A stretch of 64,000 bases of DNA, taken from NCBI RefSeq assembly GCF_900104515.1, contig NZ_FNJL01000017.1, positions 1 through 64,000 of the forward strand, in the 5' to 3' direction. Of the stretch, positions 1 to 8,241 are shown piece after piece. The stretch is from Paracidovorax cattleyae. Lineage in GTDB: Bacteria; Pseudomonadota; Gammaproteobacteria; Burkholderiales; Burkholderiaceae_C. How positions within the stretch are numbered: the stretch's first letter is position 1; each line of letters starts with the position of its first letter. Made by a program: the position numbers and the translations under genes. The notes below the pieces were generated by a model. It had not been told where the DNA came from and did no database searches. It worked only from the letters and a program-made list of their open reading frames with translations.

Positions 1-345
1 GGCCTGCGGGGTCAGCGCTTTACCCCGAAGCCCACCTTCAACGCTTCGATGTGCAGGTGGGCCTCAGCCAGCAGCTTCTTGAGCTTGGCGTTCTCGCCCT
101 CGATCTCGCGTAGTCGTGTGGCCTCACTGGCTTGCATGCCGCCGAACTTGGCGCGCCACTTGTAGAAGGTCGCGTCGCTGAAGCCGCCCAGGCGGCACAG
201 TTCCTTGACCGGCATGCCGCCTTCAGCCTGCTTGAGGAACCCGATGATCTGCTCGTCGGTGAATCTGCTCTTCTTCATGTCCGTTCTTCCTCTGAAAACG
301 GACTCTACTAACCTTCTATTGGTACGCCCTATGGGGAGCAGGTCA
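1..345 (-). mobile_element. Terminal part of an IS3-family insertion sequence
   Basis: The element runs off the left edge. Its right boundary is placed at 345 because the minus strand there reads TGACCTGCTCCCC, which has the TGA start and C-rich terminal inverted repeat usual for IS3-family ends. It is followed inward by a short leader and the orfA start at 278. The partner orfB, the other terminus and the target duplication lie outside the window, so intactness cannot be judged. The insertion lies 46 bases before the promoter of the putative effector gene. Confidence 0.75.
12..278 (-). CDS. IS3-family transposase OrfA (helix-turn-helix subunit)
   Basis: This 88-residue protein has the layout of IS3 OrfA proteins. 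The N-terminal segment begins MKKSRFTDEQI, a Tnp_1/HTH_Tnp DNA-binding domain fills about residues 5-45, and a Leu/Glu-rich coiled coil at about 55-82 serves for multimerisation. OrfA binds the element's inverted repeats. The catalytic DDE protein OrfAB normally arises by programmed frameshifting into orfB, which would lie beyond the left edge. The start at 278 matches the usual IS3 OrfA N-terminus. Length agrees with the family (85-100 aa). Confidence 0.9.
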   Translation of the reverse strand: MKKSRFTDEQIIGFLKQAEGGMPVKELCRLGGFSDATFYKWRAKFGGMQASEATRLREIEGENAKLKKLLAEAHLHIEALKVGFGVKR

Positions 346-390
346 GCCCATGGGAACGCGTGGGCTCCGTTGCCGCGCTGCGGTTTGATT

Positions 391-452
391 TTCGTTTATC
401 GATGGACTGGTACGCAGGCTGACTGTGCGATGCGGCTTCTATTCCCCAAGAT
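391..452 (+). promoter_or_regulatory. PIP box plus -10 element (HrpX/HrpB-type promoter)
   Basis: TTCGT at 391-395 and TACGC at 411-415 are separated by exactly 15 bases. This matches the plant-inducible promoter consensus TTCGB-N15-TTCGB with one mismatch in the second half. CAAGAT at 447-452 fits the YANNNT -10 rule and lies 31 bases after the box, inside the accepted 30-32 spacing. Family knowledge: such promoters are switched on by the AraC-type activators HrpX (Xanthomonas, Acidovorax) or HrpB (Ralstonia) and drive type III secretion genes. That this copy is functional is inference. Confidence 0.6.
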
Positions 453-475
453 TTTCCATTTGCTGCGGAAACATC

Positions 476-2128
476 GTGGAATATCGAATCAATCGTCAGG
501 CACGCACCACGGGCTCATCCTCCCGTGGAACCAATGATCTCGAACAGAGCACGGCCCCTGCCGTCCCGGCGGGTCGCCATGCCGGACACATCCACGTCCC
601 GGGGCTGGATGGATTGCCGCGCAGAAGAGTGACGGGTGACGATCCAGCGCAGCCCCTTGACGGAGAGGCACTGCTCGCCAGGCATTCGGCTTCGATGGAC
701 CGCCCCGCCAGGCCGGCTCAAGGGCCCCGGCCTCACGGGGCCATGTTCTCGATCATCAGACACCTGTCGTTCCTGTCCACCCACAGTACCCCAGGCGACG
801 TCCAGGCCGCATCGGGAGCCTCCGGAAATGGCGTTGTCTTCTCACGCTCGAAGAAGGCGCTGGGAGGCAGCGACGTCGGAATGGTCGGGAAGATCGATGG
901 CGAGGAGCATCTTGTCAAGACAGGAATCTCGAGAAGCTTGCTGGGCCAGGCGGTTGCACTTTGTGCGAAAGGGCAGATTTCCGAAGCGAACAAGCGCCTG
1001 GGGTACATCGTCAGTGCCTGGGACAGGCTTGTGGAGGGTGGCACCGCGAAAGGGGCTCTGGAACGAGAGCTGACAGATGCTTTCCATGGCTTTCTCCAAA
1101 GCGGGAAAGGAAGAAAACTGGCGGAGAAAGCGAAGGCGGACGAGCTGGACATCAACGATGTCAGCGACGTTCATGCGAGCCTCGTCCTCTCAAATCCACA
1201 GTTGAAAAACCCACTCGGCATACCGATCATTTTCGATGTCATCAACGTGGCTGCCGCGCAGGACATGGTCAATGCATTGCAAGGCACCTATCTTGCAAAG
1301 CACCATATTCCGGACTCCTCCCTGCTGACGGTGGAGAACAATGCGTTGATCGCTTCGCGGCTCATTCCGGACGCCACGCCGCTCGATGCTTTCCTGACCC
1401 AGCCTTTTCTTCCGGATGGCGTTTCGCTCGCGGACGCAAAACGTGCTGCGTCGCTCATCAAGGCAGCCGCTGCCGGAAACCGGGTAGAACCGGATGAGGT
1501 CACACGGGCGCAGGCACTGGTATCACGGATCAACGATCCCGCCAATCTCCGCTCGGGCCAGCGGGCCCTGAGCGAGGCGTTGCAACAGAAGGGGTTGGAC
1601 GGACTGTTCATGTCGCTGCTGACCCGGCTAACCCTGGGGGAATCGTCCGATCTGGGGCCGGACAACATGCTGGTCGTCCCTGGCGCAGACGGCCGGCACC
1701 AGGTCGTGAACATCGATGTCACGGGGTTCCGCTACGACCGGGAGAAAGACGCCACGTCCAGTCCGCAGGATCCGGTGCGGCATGGCTGGGGAAAGGTCAT
1801 CGAGAACCCCGGGCTGGCGCTGAACGTGCTGCTCGACCGGAGTGTGCTGAACAGCCGTTATGCGAAAGGTCTCGATCCGGTGCACGAGGCCGTCGTCGAT
1901 TGCATGCGCGAAGTGCTGCACCAGAACGCCACGCCCGAAGCGGCGGCGGTAAAGCGCTGGTACGCCTCACTCGACATTGATAGATCCACCGCATCGCTTC
2001 TTTCGTTGCGCCAAGGCTTGGGGCATCTTTCAGGATGCAGCTGGATGCCGGACGCCGACCTGGTGGACACGGTGTTGGCTCGCAATGCCTCGTTCATCGA
2101 CAACATCGTCCATAAATCCAGGACGTGA
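476..2128 (+). CDS. Putative type III effector with kinase-like signature
   Basis: The family was not recognised. The frame is open from 425, but the -10 element at 447-452 excludes that ATG. The first in-frame start downstream is GTG at 476 (550 aa); ATGs at 698 and 743 are alternatives. From 476 the N-terminus is polar and Ser/Thr-rich, as expected of a type III secretion signal, with no Sec signal and no membrane span. The body contains a Gly-rich stretch followed by HLVK (Lys codon 917-919). Further on comes SDLGPDN (Asp 1649-1651, Asn 1664-1666), which has the D-x4-N spacing of a kinase catalytic loop, then NIDVTG (Asp 1715-1717) in the place of DFG. The region is visibly less GC-biased than its neighbours and adjoins an IS end, consistent with acquisition. 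The kinase reading is inference; the start is uncertain. Confidence 0.6.
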   Translation: MEYRINRQARTTGSSSRGTNDLEQSTAPAVPAGRHAGHIHVPGLDGLPRRRVTGDDPAQPLDGEALLARHSASMDRPARPAQGPRPHGAMFSIIRHLSFLSTHSTPGDVQAASGASGNGVVFSRSKKALGGSDVGMVGKIDGEEHLVKTGISRSLLGQAVALCAKGQISEANKRLGYIVSAWDRLVEGGTAKGALERELTDAFHGFLQSGKGRKLAEKAKADELDINDVSDVHASLVLSNPQLKNPLGIPIIFDVINVAAAQDMVNALQGTYLAKHHIPDSSLLTVENNALIASRLIPDATPLDAFLTQPFLPDGVSLADAKRAASLIKAAAAGNRVEPDEVTRAQALVSRINDPANLRSGQRALSEALQQKGLDGLFMSLLTRLTLGESSDLGPDNMLVVPGADGRHQVVNIDVTGFRYDREKDATSSPQDPVRHGWGKVIENPGLALNVLLDRSVLNSRYAKGLDPVHEAVVDCMREVLHQNATPEAAAVKRWYASLDIDRSTASLLSLRQGLGHLSGCSWMPDADLVDTVLARNASFIDNIVHKSRT

Positions 2129-2188
2129 CGATAGCGGGCTGAAGGCTGCTGCAATACCGAGACGGTGGATACTGCCCTTCATACCCTC

Positions 2189-2854
2189 CTACCGACCCAT
2201 CTGCTCCAGCCACTGCGCCACCTCCTGCGCCGCCTGGGCGGCCGCCTGCGCCATGGCGAGGGTGCCGCCGCGCGCATCGGCCGTGGGGGCCGGGCGCTGG
2301 ATGACGAAGACGCGCTGGGCGACGAGCTTCTCGCCGGCCGGGGTGGACTCGGCGAGCGAGGCGCGCAGCCGCAGCACGCCGGTGCTGGCCTTGGGCGACT
2401 GGAAGACCTGGCTGAACTCCTCGATCTCCACGCGCAGCACTATCGGCGGCTTGCCCGTATCGACGAGTTGCGATGCACCCTCGTCGCCCATGAGCACGGG
2501 GCGGCGCAAGCCAAGCTGGTCGCGCAGGGCCTGCTGCACGAGCTGCGCGGGCGGCTGGCTCCAGCGTGCCTGGCCGTAGGGACGGAGGTGGCGCGGATCG
2601 TCGTAGGCCAGGCGGTACAGCACGGCGGTGCTGCCTTCGACCGGCCCCGCGGCGGCCACTTCCGGCAGCGCGATGGGCGGCAGCGGCGCGCCGCGCTCGG
2701 CGGGCGCTTGCTCCAGCGGGCCGGGACCGAAGTCGTACACGTCGGCACGGGGTGGTGGCGCGGGCAGGGCGGAGCAGCCCGCAGTGAGCGCTGCGGCCGC
2801 GAGCGCGACGGCCCAGAGGCCGCGGGCCCGGGGGGTGACTGCGTGGTGTGCCAT
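2189..2854 (-). CDS. PqiC-type auxiliary lipoprotein of an MCE transporter
   Basis: Last gene of a four-gene lipid transport operon. The 221-residue product has a signal segment with lipobox LTAGC (Cys27), followed by a proline-rich linker and an ABC-transport auxiliary domain (PF03886, YmbA/PqiC type) over about residues 35-215. PqiC-type lipoproteins sit in the outer membrane and receive the periplasmic MCE assembly. The start at 2854 is preferred over the upstream ATG at 2932 because it has a GAGGA ribosome site five bases before it and puts the signal peptide at the very N-terminus. It begins 74 bases after the MCE gene stops. Presence of this lipoprotein instead of MlaC makes the system PqiABC-like at its distal end. 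Confidence 0.8.
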   Translation of the reverse strand: MAHHAVTPRARGLWAVALAAAALTAGCSALPAPPPRADVYDFGPGPLEQAPAERGAPLPPIALPEVAAAGPVEGSTAVLYRLAYDDPRHLRPYGQARWSQPPAQLVQQALRDQLGLRRPVLMGDEGASQLVDTGKPPIVLRVEIEEFSQVFQSPKASTGVLRLRASLAESTPAGEKLVAQRVFVIQRPAPTADARGGTLAMAQAAAQAAQEVAQWLEQMGR

Positions 2855-2928
2855 GTCGTTCCTCGTCATGTCCTTGGATGCGGTGGAAGGTCTTGCGGGT
2901 GCATGCCTGCGGGTGCCGGCACGGCGCT

Positions 2929-3909
2929 TCACGGTGCCGCAGCGGCCGGCGCCTCGAAGCCGGGTTCGCCGGGACCACCCGCAGAGCGGCCGGGCCCGTA
3001 GATCAGCGATTGCGGGTTGTCGCTGAGGTTGCTGGCCGCGCGGCCCAGGCGGCGCACGGCCCGCGAGGTTTCGTCGGCGGCGTGGTTCAGGCGCGGTAGC
3101 GTCACGCGGCCGAAGCGGTCTGCGGCCTGCGAGAGCGATTGCGAGCTGTCGGCGATCTGGTCCAGCGGCCCGCCTTCGGCGCTGAGCTTGCGCACGGCGG
3201 CCTTGACCTCGTTGGCCGCGTCACCGGCGTTGGTTCCCGCCTGCCGCAGCGCCTTGAGCGTCTCGCGGGCATCGCTGGCCACGACCGGCACCGATGCCAG
3301 GGCCGGGTCGAGCCGCTGCTCCACCGTGGCGTCGAGCCGCTTCATGAGCGCATTGGCGCTGCCGGCGGCCTGGCCCAGGTTGTCCAGCGCCAGGGAAAAG
3401 CGTTTCTGGTTCTCGTCGCCCAGCAGGTCGTTGATGCGGTCGGTCGCCTGCTGCACCTGCGCGAGGATGGCCGGCCCCTGTTCCGCCAACTGGCTGAAGG
3501 GTGAACTCTTGAGGGGCAGCCGCGGCAGGCCGCTGGATCCGCGGGGGAGCGCCGGCTGCGGTCCGTTGCCGTCGTCGAGCAGCACGTGGGCCAGCCCGGT
3601 GACGCCCTGGTAGCCCAGCACCGCGAAGGTGGCGGGGGTGACGGGCGCCTGCTCGTTGACGGCGATGCGGATGAGCACGTTGCCCGGCACATCAGGGTCG
3701 AAGCCGATGCGCGTGACCTTGCCCACGGCCACGCCCTTGTAGCGCACGGCGGCCTGGGGCTGCAGGCCGCCCACACTCTCGCGGGTGGACAGTTCGTAGA
3801 GCTGGTAGCTCGCCCGGTCGCGGGTGAGCCACAGGCCCAGACCCGCCAGCAGCGCCGCCACGACGACCACGAAAATGCCCGCGGCCAGGGCATGGGACTT
3901 GTTTTCCAT
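2929..3909 (-). CDS. MCE/MlaD-family periplasmic lipid-binding protein
   Basis: The 326-residue protein has one N-terminal membrane anchor (about residues 10-28) and a single MCE domain at about 37-115, including the typical VRYKGVAVGKV segment. A long helical, Ala/Gln-rich C-terminal region follows and ends in NPQSLIYGPG, as often seen in single-domain MCE proteins. MlaD-like proteins form hexameric rings on the permease and shuttle lipids across the periplasm. Its ATG shares a base with the stop of the ATPase gene (TGATG), so translation is coupled. At 326 residues it is longer than E. coli MlaD (about 180), the surplus being the helical tail. Confidence 0.88.
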   Translation of the reverse strand: MENKSHALAAGIFVVVVAALLAGLGLWLTRDRASYQLYELSTRESVGGLQPQAAVRYKGVAVGKVTRIGFDPDVPGNVLIRIAVNEQAPVTPATFAVLGYQGVTGLAHVLLDDGNGPQPALPRGSSGLPRLPLKSSPFSQLAEQGPAILAQVQQATDRINDLLGDENQKRFSLALDNLGQAAGSANALMKRLDATVEQRLDPALASVPVVASDARETLKALRQAGTNAGDAANEVKAAVRKLSAEGGPLDQIADSSQSLSQAADRFGRVTLPRLNHAADETSRAVRRLGRAASNLSDNPQSLIYGPGRSAGGPGEPGFEAPAAAAP

Positions 3910-4793
3910 CAGGCCTCCTGTCCCGGGGCTGCGGCGGCGGGCGGCGCCGATGGCGCGGGCGCCATCGCGCGGCGGCCGCGCTCCCCGAGGAAAAAGTGTT
4001 GAATGAACGGATGCTCGAAGCGGGTTACCTCCTGCGGCGTGCCGCTGGTGATGACCCGCTTTTCCGCGAGGACCGCGACGCGCGTGCTGAGCGCGAAGAG
4101 CGTGTCCAGGTCGTGCGTGACCATCACCACGGTGAGGCCCAGCGCGGCATGCAGCTCGCGCAGCAGTTCGCAGAATTCGTCGGAGCTGTTCGGATCGAGG
4201 CCCGCGGTGGGCTCGTCGAGCAGCAGCAGCGGCGGGTCCATGACGAGCGCGCGCGCCAGCGCCACGCGCTTGATCATGCCGCCGGAGAGATCCGAGGGCA
4301 TGCGCGTGGCGTGTTCGGGTTTCAGGCCCACCATGCGCAGCTTGACCATGGCGGCATCGCAGATCAGGTCCCTGGGCAGGGTGCCCTGCTCGCGCAGCGC
4401 GAAGGCGACGTTGTCCAGCACGCTGAACGCCGAGAACAGCGCGCCGTGCTGGAACAGCATGCCCACGCGGCTCGCGGCGCCCGCCCGGCCCATCTCGGAG
4501 GCCGGCCGGCCCAGCACGGTGACGCTGCCTTTGGCCGGACGGGTGAGGCCCAGCATCTGCCGCAGCAGCACGGTCTTGCCGGTGCCCGAACCGCCCACGA
4601 GCGCGAGAATCTCGCCGCGGCGCACCGTGAGGTCGAGGTTCTCGTGCACGGCAAAGGCTTCGTCGCCCTTGCCGAACACGGTGGACAGCCCCTGGATCTC
4701 GACCACGGGCGTCGCGTCCGCCGGCGGCGGCTCGGGGGCGGCTGCGGGACCCGTGGCGATGGCGTCTGCTTCTGCTTCTGCTTCGCTCGTCAT
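3909..4793 (-). CDS. MlaF-like ABC transporter ATPase
   Basis: This 294-residue ATPase powers the MCE lipid transporter. Walker A GGSGTGKT is at about 67-74, the ABC signature LSGGM at 169-173 and Walker B LLLLDEPTAGLD at 189-200, with the H-loop in VMVTHD. The LSGGM variant and the degraded Q-loop region (FQHGALF) are typical of MlaF/MkL proteins. The N-terminal 25 residues are an Ala/Pro/Glu-rich extension. The start at 4793, four bases after the permease stop, fits operon packing better than the further-upstream ATG, which lies inside the permease gene. Confidence 0.9.
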   Translation of the reverse strand: MTSEAEAEADAIATGPAAAPEPPPADATPVVEIQGLSTVFGKGDEAFAVHENLDLTVRRGEILALVGGSGTGKTVLLRQMLGLTRPAKGSVTVLGRPASEMGRAGAASRVGMLFQHGALFSAFSVLDNVAFALREQGTLPRDLICDAAMVKLRMVGLKPEHATRMPSDLSGGMIKRVALARALVMDPPLLLLDEPTAGLDPNSSDEFCELLRELHAALGLTVVMVTHDLDTLFALSTRVAVLAEKRVITSGTPQEVTRFEHPFIQHFFLGERGRRAMAPAPSAPPAAAAPGQEA

Positions 4794-4797
4794 GCGC

Positions 4798-5925
4798 TCA
4801 GATCCCCAGGTTCTTGAACGCGATCGCGAAGAGCGCATCCACGATGATGACCATGGTAATGGCGTTCACCACCGAGGCCGTGGTGCCCTCGCCCAGGCTC
4901 TGGGTGTTGGGCTTCACGCGCAGTCCCCAGTGGCAGCCGATGAGGGCGATGCCGACGCCGAACACCACCGATTTCCCCATGGCAAGCACGAGGTTGGAGA
5001 AGCCCACCGCATTGGGCAGCGCCTGCACGAAATAGGCGGGCGAGACGTCCATGGCGATGTCGGCCGCGAGCATGCCTCCGGCGAGGGCGCACAGCGTGGT
5101 CCAGACGGCGATCAGCGGCATGGCGATGGCGAGGGCCACGGCCCGGGGCATCACCAGCCGGAAGCCGTGCGGTATGCCCATGACGCGCATCGCGTCCAGT
5201 TCCTCGGTGACCCGCATCACGCCGATCTGGGCCGTGATGGCGGAGCCGGACCGGCCCGCCACGAGGATGGCGGCCAGCATGGGGCCCAGTTCCCGGATCA
5301 GCGAGATGCCCAGGATGTTGACGATGAAGGATTCGGCCCCGAACTGCCGCAGCTGCAGGCTCATGAGATAGGCCAGCACCACGCCGATCAGAAAGCCCAC
5401 GATGGCCGTGATGGGCAGGGCCGTGGCGCCCATGCGGTAGAGGTGGCCGGAGATGTCGCGCCATGGCGCACGGCGCGGCGCGCGCACGACGCGGACCAAG
5501 TCGATCATCAGCTGGCCCACCAGCTCCAGCAGGTGGCGGCCGTGGCCGAGGGCGCTGAGCACCTTCACACCGAGCCGATCGACCTCCTCGGCCAGGCGCC
5601 AGGGCGATTCGGGCGGCCGGCGGGTGACGGTGTATTCAGCCACGCGCTCGAGCATGTCGCGCTGCGCGTCGTCCACCGACAGGCGTTCGGGCCACTCTCG
5701 GCCCCAATGGTTCCAGAGCAGCTGCGCGCCCACGTGGTCGAGCCATTCGACGCCGCGCAGGTCCCACCCCAGGCCGGACGCGGGCGGCGTCTTCGCCAGT
5801 TGCGCCGACAGGGCCTTCCAGGCCGGCCGCGTGCCCAGTTCCGCAGCGCCCCAGCGGCCGAGCAGCGCCGCGACCGGCCCTTCGGGGGTGTCCGTGCGTG
5901 TGATGCGTGGCTGGCTGTCGCTCAT
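4798..5925 (-). CDS. STAS-MlaE fusion permease of the MCE lipid transporter
   Basis: First gene of the MCE operon, 375 residues. About residues 1-105 resemble a STAS-like domain (the part played by MlaB in E. coli). From about 120 comes the MlaE/YrbE permease domain with its membrane helices and the conserved ELGPMLAAILVAGRSG and EELDAMRVMGI stretches. Fusion of the STAS part to the permease is a known architecture outside the enterics. The start MSDSQ at 5925 is chosen because the open frame upstream (to 6105) has no family resemblance; no clear ribosome site is visible. It is transcribed divergently from the GMC oxidoreductase gene. Confidence 0.88.
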   Translation of the reverse strand: MSDSQPRITRTDTPEGPVAALLGRWGAAELGTRPAWKALSAQLAKTPPASGLGWDLRGVEWLDHVGAQLLWNHWGREWPERLSVDDAQRDMLERVAEYTVTRRPPESPWRLAEEVDRLGVKVLSALGHGRHLLELVGQLMIDLVRVVRAPRRAPWRDISGHLYRMGATALPITAIVGFLIGVVLAYLMSLQLRQFGAESFIVNILGISLIRELGPMLAAILVAGRSGSAITAQIGVMRVTEELDAMRVMGIPHGFRLVMPRAVALAIAMPLIAVWTTLCALAGGMLAADIAMDVSPAYFVQALPNAVGFSNLVLAMGKSVVFGVGIALIGCHWGLRVKPNTQSLGEGTTASVVNAITMVIIVDALFAIAFKNLGI

Positions 5926-6245
5926 GGAGGGGAAACGGGGCCGGATCGGGGTCGGGATGGGCGGGCGGGATGCGGTGGCGGTGAACGGACGGCAAAAAAA
6001 GTGCCGCCAAAAACGGCAACCGGATGTTAGCGGAGTGCGGCACGCCGCCCGCGTCAGCGCAGAGCCCGTCCGTATGGCGGAAGGCGCCGGTTGAAATTTC
6101 ATCAAATCCGGCCTGGCGCCTGCATGGATGGACAGGCAAAGCTATCGAACCAGGAGCAGCAGGTGTTTCCCTATCGACAGCGCGGCACCGCCGCGCACAA
6201 TGGGCCGGGCCCGTTGCCGCGCCGCGGCTTCCCGCCCTCCTTTCC
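5926..6245. other. Divergent intergenic region, no gene
   Basis: This stretch of 320 bases separates the MCE operon from the GMC oxidoreductase gene and must hold both promoters. A small hairpin with a T-run on the minus strand (about 5993-6016, stem TGCCG/CGGCA) could be a weak attenuator in the MCE operon leader. Open frames crossing it are extensions of neighbouring genes without conserved character. I see no convincing -35/-10 pair. Confidence 0.4.
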
Positions 6246-7940
6246 ATGAGCGACACCTCTTTCGACACCATCGTCATCGGCGGCGGCACGGCCGGCGCCC
6301 TGCTGTGCAACCGGCTGAGCGCCGATCCGCGGCACCGCGTGCTGCTCGTGGAGGCAGGCCGCAAGGACGACTACCACTGGATCCACATCCCCGTGGGCTA
6401 CCTCTACTGCATCGGCAACCCGCGCACCGACTGGCTCTACCAGACCGAACCGGACGAAGGCCTGAACGGACGCAGCCTGCGCTACCCACGCGGCAAGACC
6501 CTGGGCGGCTGCAGCAGCATCAACGGCATGATCTACATGCGCGGCCAGGCGCGGGACTACGAGCAGTGGGCGGAAACCACCGGCGACGACACCTGGCGCT
6601 GGGAATCCGTGCTGCCGGCCTTCCGCCGCCACGAGGACCACTGGCGCCTGGACCGCCCCGACACGGCCACGGACGCGTTCCGGCGACTGCACGGCAGCCG
6701 CAGCACCGGAGGCAGCGGGGAGTGGCGCGTGGAACGCCAGCGCCTGCGCTGGGACGTGCTCGACGCCTTCGCGCTCGCCGCGCAGCAGGCCGGCATTGCC
6801 GCGACCGACGATTTCAACGGCGGCAGCAACGAGGGCGTCGGGTACTTCGAGGTCAACCAGAAGAACGGCTGGCGCTGGAACACCGCCAAGGCCTTCCTGC
6901 GGCCGACCTGCTACGGCCGCCCCAACTTCGAGATGTGGACCGGCGCGCAGGCCGCCCGGCTGCTGCTGGAGACCCGGCCGGACGGCACCAGCCGCTGCAC
7001 GGGCGTCGAGGTCTGGAACGGCAGCGAGATGGTCACCGCGCACGCCGCCCGCGATGTGATCCTGAGCGCGGGCGCCGTCAACTCGCCGCAGCTGCTGCAG
7101 CTCTCGGGCATCGGCCCGGGAGAGTTGCTGCAGTCGCACGGCATTCCGGTGGCGCACGACCTTCCAGGGGTGGGCGGCAACCTGCAGGACCACCTGCAGA
7201 TCCGCGCGGTGTTCAAGGTGAATGGCGTGCCCACGCTCAACACGCTGGCGGGCAACCTCTGGGGCCGCGCGCGCATCGGGCTCGAATACGCCCTCAAGCG
7301 CACCGGCCCGATGAGCATGGCGCCTTCGCAACTGGGGGCCTTCACCCGCAGCGCACCGGAGCAGCCGCACCCCAACATCCAGTACCATGTGCAGCCCCTG
7401 TCGCTCGACGCGTTCGGCGAGCCGCTGCACACCTTCCCGGCCTTCACCGCCAGCGTGTGCAACCTCAATCCCACGAGCCGCGGCACGGTGCGCATAAGGA
7501 GCCCCCGGTTCCAGGACGCACCGGCGATCGCGCCGCGCTACCTGAGCACGCCGGAGGACCGGCAGGTGGCCGCCGATTCGCTGCGCGTCACGCGCCGCAT
7601 CGTGGCGCAGCCGGCACTGGCGCCCTATCGGCCCGAGGAATGGAAGCCGGGACCGCAATACCAGACCGACGAGGAGCTCGCGCGCCTGGCGGGCGACATC
7701 GCCACCACCATCTTCCATCCCGTGGGCACCACGCGCATGGGCGCCGACGGCGACTCCGCCGCCGTGCTCGACGCGCGGCTGCGCGTGCGGGACGGCCGGG
7801 GCGGCACGATCGAGGGCCTGCGGGTGGTGGATGCGGGCGCCATGCCCGCCATCACGAGCGGGAACACCAATTCACCCACCCTGATGATCGCGGAAAAGGC
7901 GGCCGAATGGCTGCGCGCCGAAGCCAGGGCCGGCGGCTGA
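6246..7940 (+). CDS. GMC-family FAD-dependent oxidoreductase (choline/alcohol dehydrogenase type)
   Basis: This 564-residue enzyme belongs to the glucose-methanol-choline oxidoreductase family. The FAD-binding GGGTAG lies at residues 12-17, the GMC signature around RYPRGKTLGGCSSINGM at about 80-97, and the second signature GAVNSPQLLQLSG near 278-290. The C-terminal catalytic region has HPVGTTRMG (His491) and the conserved Asn near 540 in NTNSPT. Such enzymes oxidise alcohols to aldehydes; the substrate cannot be told from sequence. The start at 6246 places the FAD motif at the normal distance from the N-terminus. It stands alone, without betB or betI, so a role in glycine-betaine synthesis is not supported by context. 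Confidence 0.9.
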   Translation: MSDTSFDTIVIGGGTAGALLCNRLSADPRHRVLLVEAGRKDDYHWIHIPVGYLYCIGNPRTDWLYQTEPDEGLNGRSLRYPRGKTLGGCSSINGMIYMRGQARDYEQWAETTGDDTWRWESVLPAFRRHEDHWRLDRPDTATDAFRRLHGSRSTGGSGEWRVERQRLRWDVLDAFALAAQQAGIAATDDFNGGSNEGVGYFEVNQKNGWRWNTAKAFLRPTCYGRPNFEMWTGAQAARLLLETRPDGTSRCTGVEVWNGSEMVTAHAARDVILSAGAVNSPQLLQLSGIGPGELLQSHGIPVAHDLPGVGGNLQDHLQIRAVFKVNGVPTLNTLAGNLWGRARIGLEYALKRTGPMSMAPSQLGAFTRSAPEQPHPNIQYHVQPLSLDAFGEPLHTFPAFTASVCNLNPTSRGTVRIRSPRFQDAPAIAPRYLSTPEDRQVAADSLRVTRRIVAQPALAPYRPEEWKPGPQYQTDEELARLAGDIATTIFHPVGTTRMGADGDSAAVLDARLRVRDGRGGTIEGLRVVDAGAMPAITSGNTNSPTLMIAEKAAEWLRAEARAGG

Positions 7941-7989
7941 CGCGCAGCCGACCACGGGCCGATGCACCACCGCGGCCCCCCGCCCGGCC

Positions 7990-8198
7990 ACCCGGCGCAC
8001 CGCCATCGCGCACAGGCGATCTGCGGGAAACCCCCAATGCACCAGGCGGGTGCGGGAGTTACATTGCGGTTACCCGATGGCGCGCACGTCGCGCAACGAG
8101 GGGGCCGAGGAGACAAACTCGAACTCGAAAAACATTCCAAGCATCCCCTACAAGATGCCCCATTTCCCCAAGCGCCGGTGATCCCGGCGCTTTTTTTT
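7990..8198 (+). ncRNA. Possible small RNA or structured leader ending in an intrinsic terminator
   Basis: The 301-base gap between the GMC gene and the TauE-type gene has no coding gene but ends, 43 bases before the next ATG, in a strong intrinsic terminator. A terminator so close to a start codon suggests either a free-standing small RNA or a leader whose transcription is attenuated. I do not recognise a known RNA family, and the 5' end given is a guess. It could also simply terminate transcription of the GMC gene, 230 bases upstream. Confidence 0.2.
8170..8198 (+). terminator. Rho-independent terminator
   Basis: A perfect 9-bp stem (AAGCGCCGG at 8170-8178, CCGGCGCTT at 8184-8192) with a 5-base loop runs into an eight-T tract at 8191-8198. 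This is one of the clearest intrinsic terminators in the window. See the neighbouring RNA candidate for the question of what it terminates. Confidence 0.8.
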
Positions 8199-8241
8199 GC
8201 CCGCAAGCTATTGAAACGATAGCAAATGAGACAATCCGGGG

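Noticed and set aside
4003..6030. A 675-codon plus-strand open frame
   Set aside because: It is antisense to the MCE ATPase and permease genes; its product is His/Arg/Gln-rich with no domain pattern.
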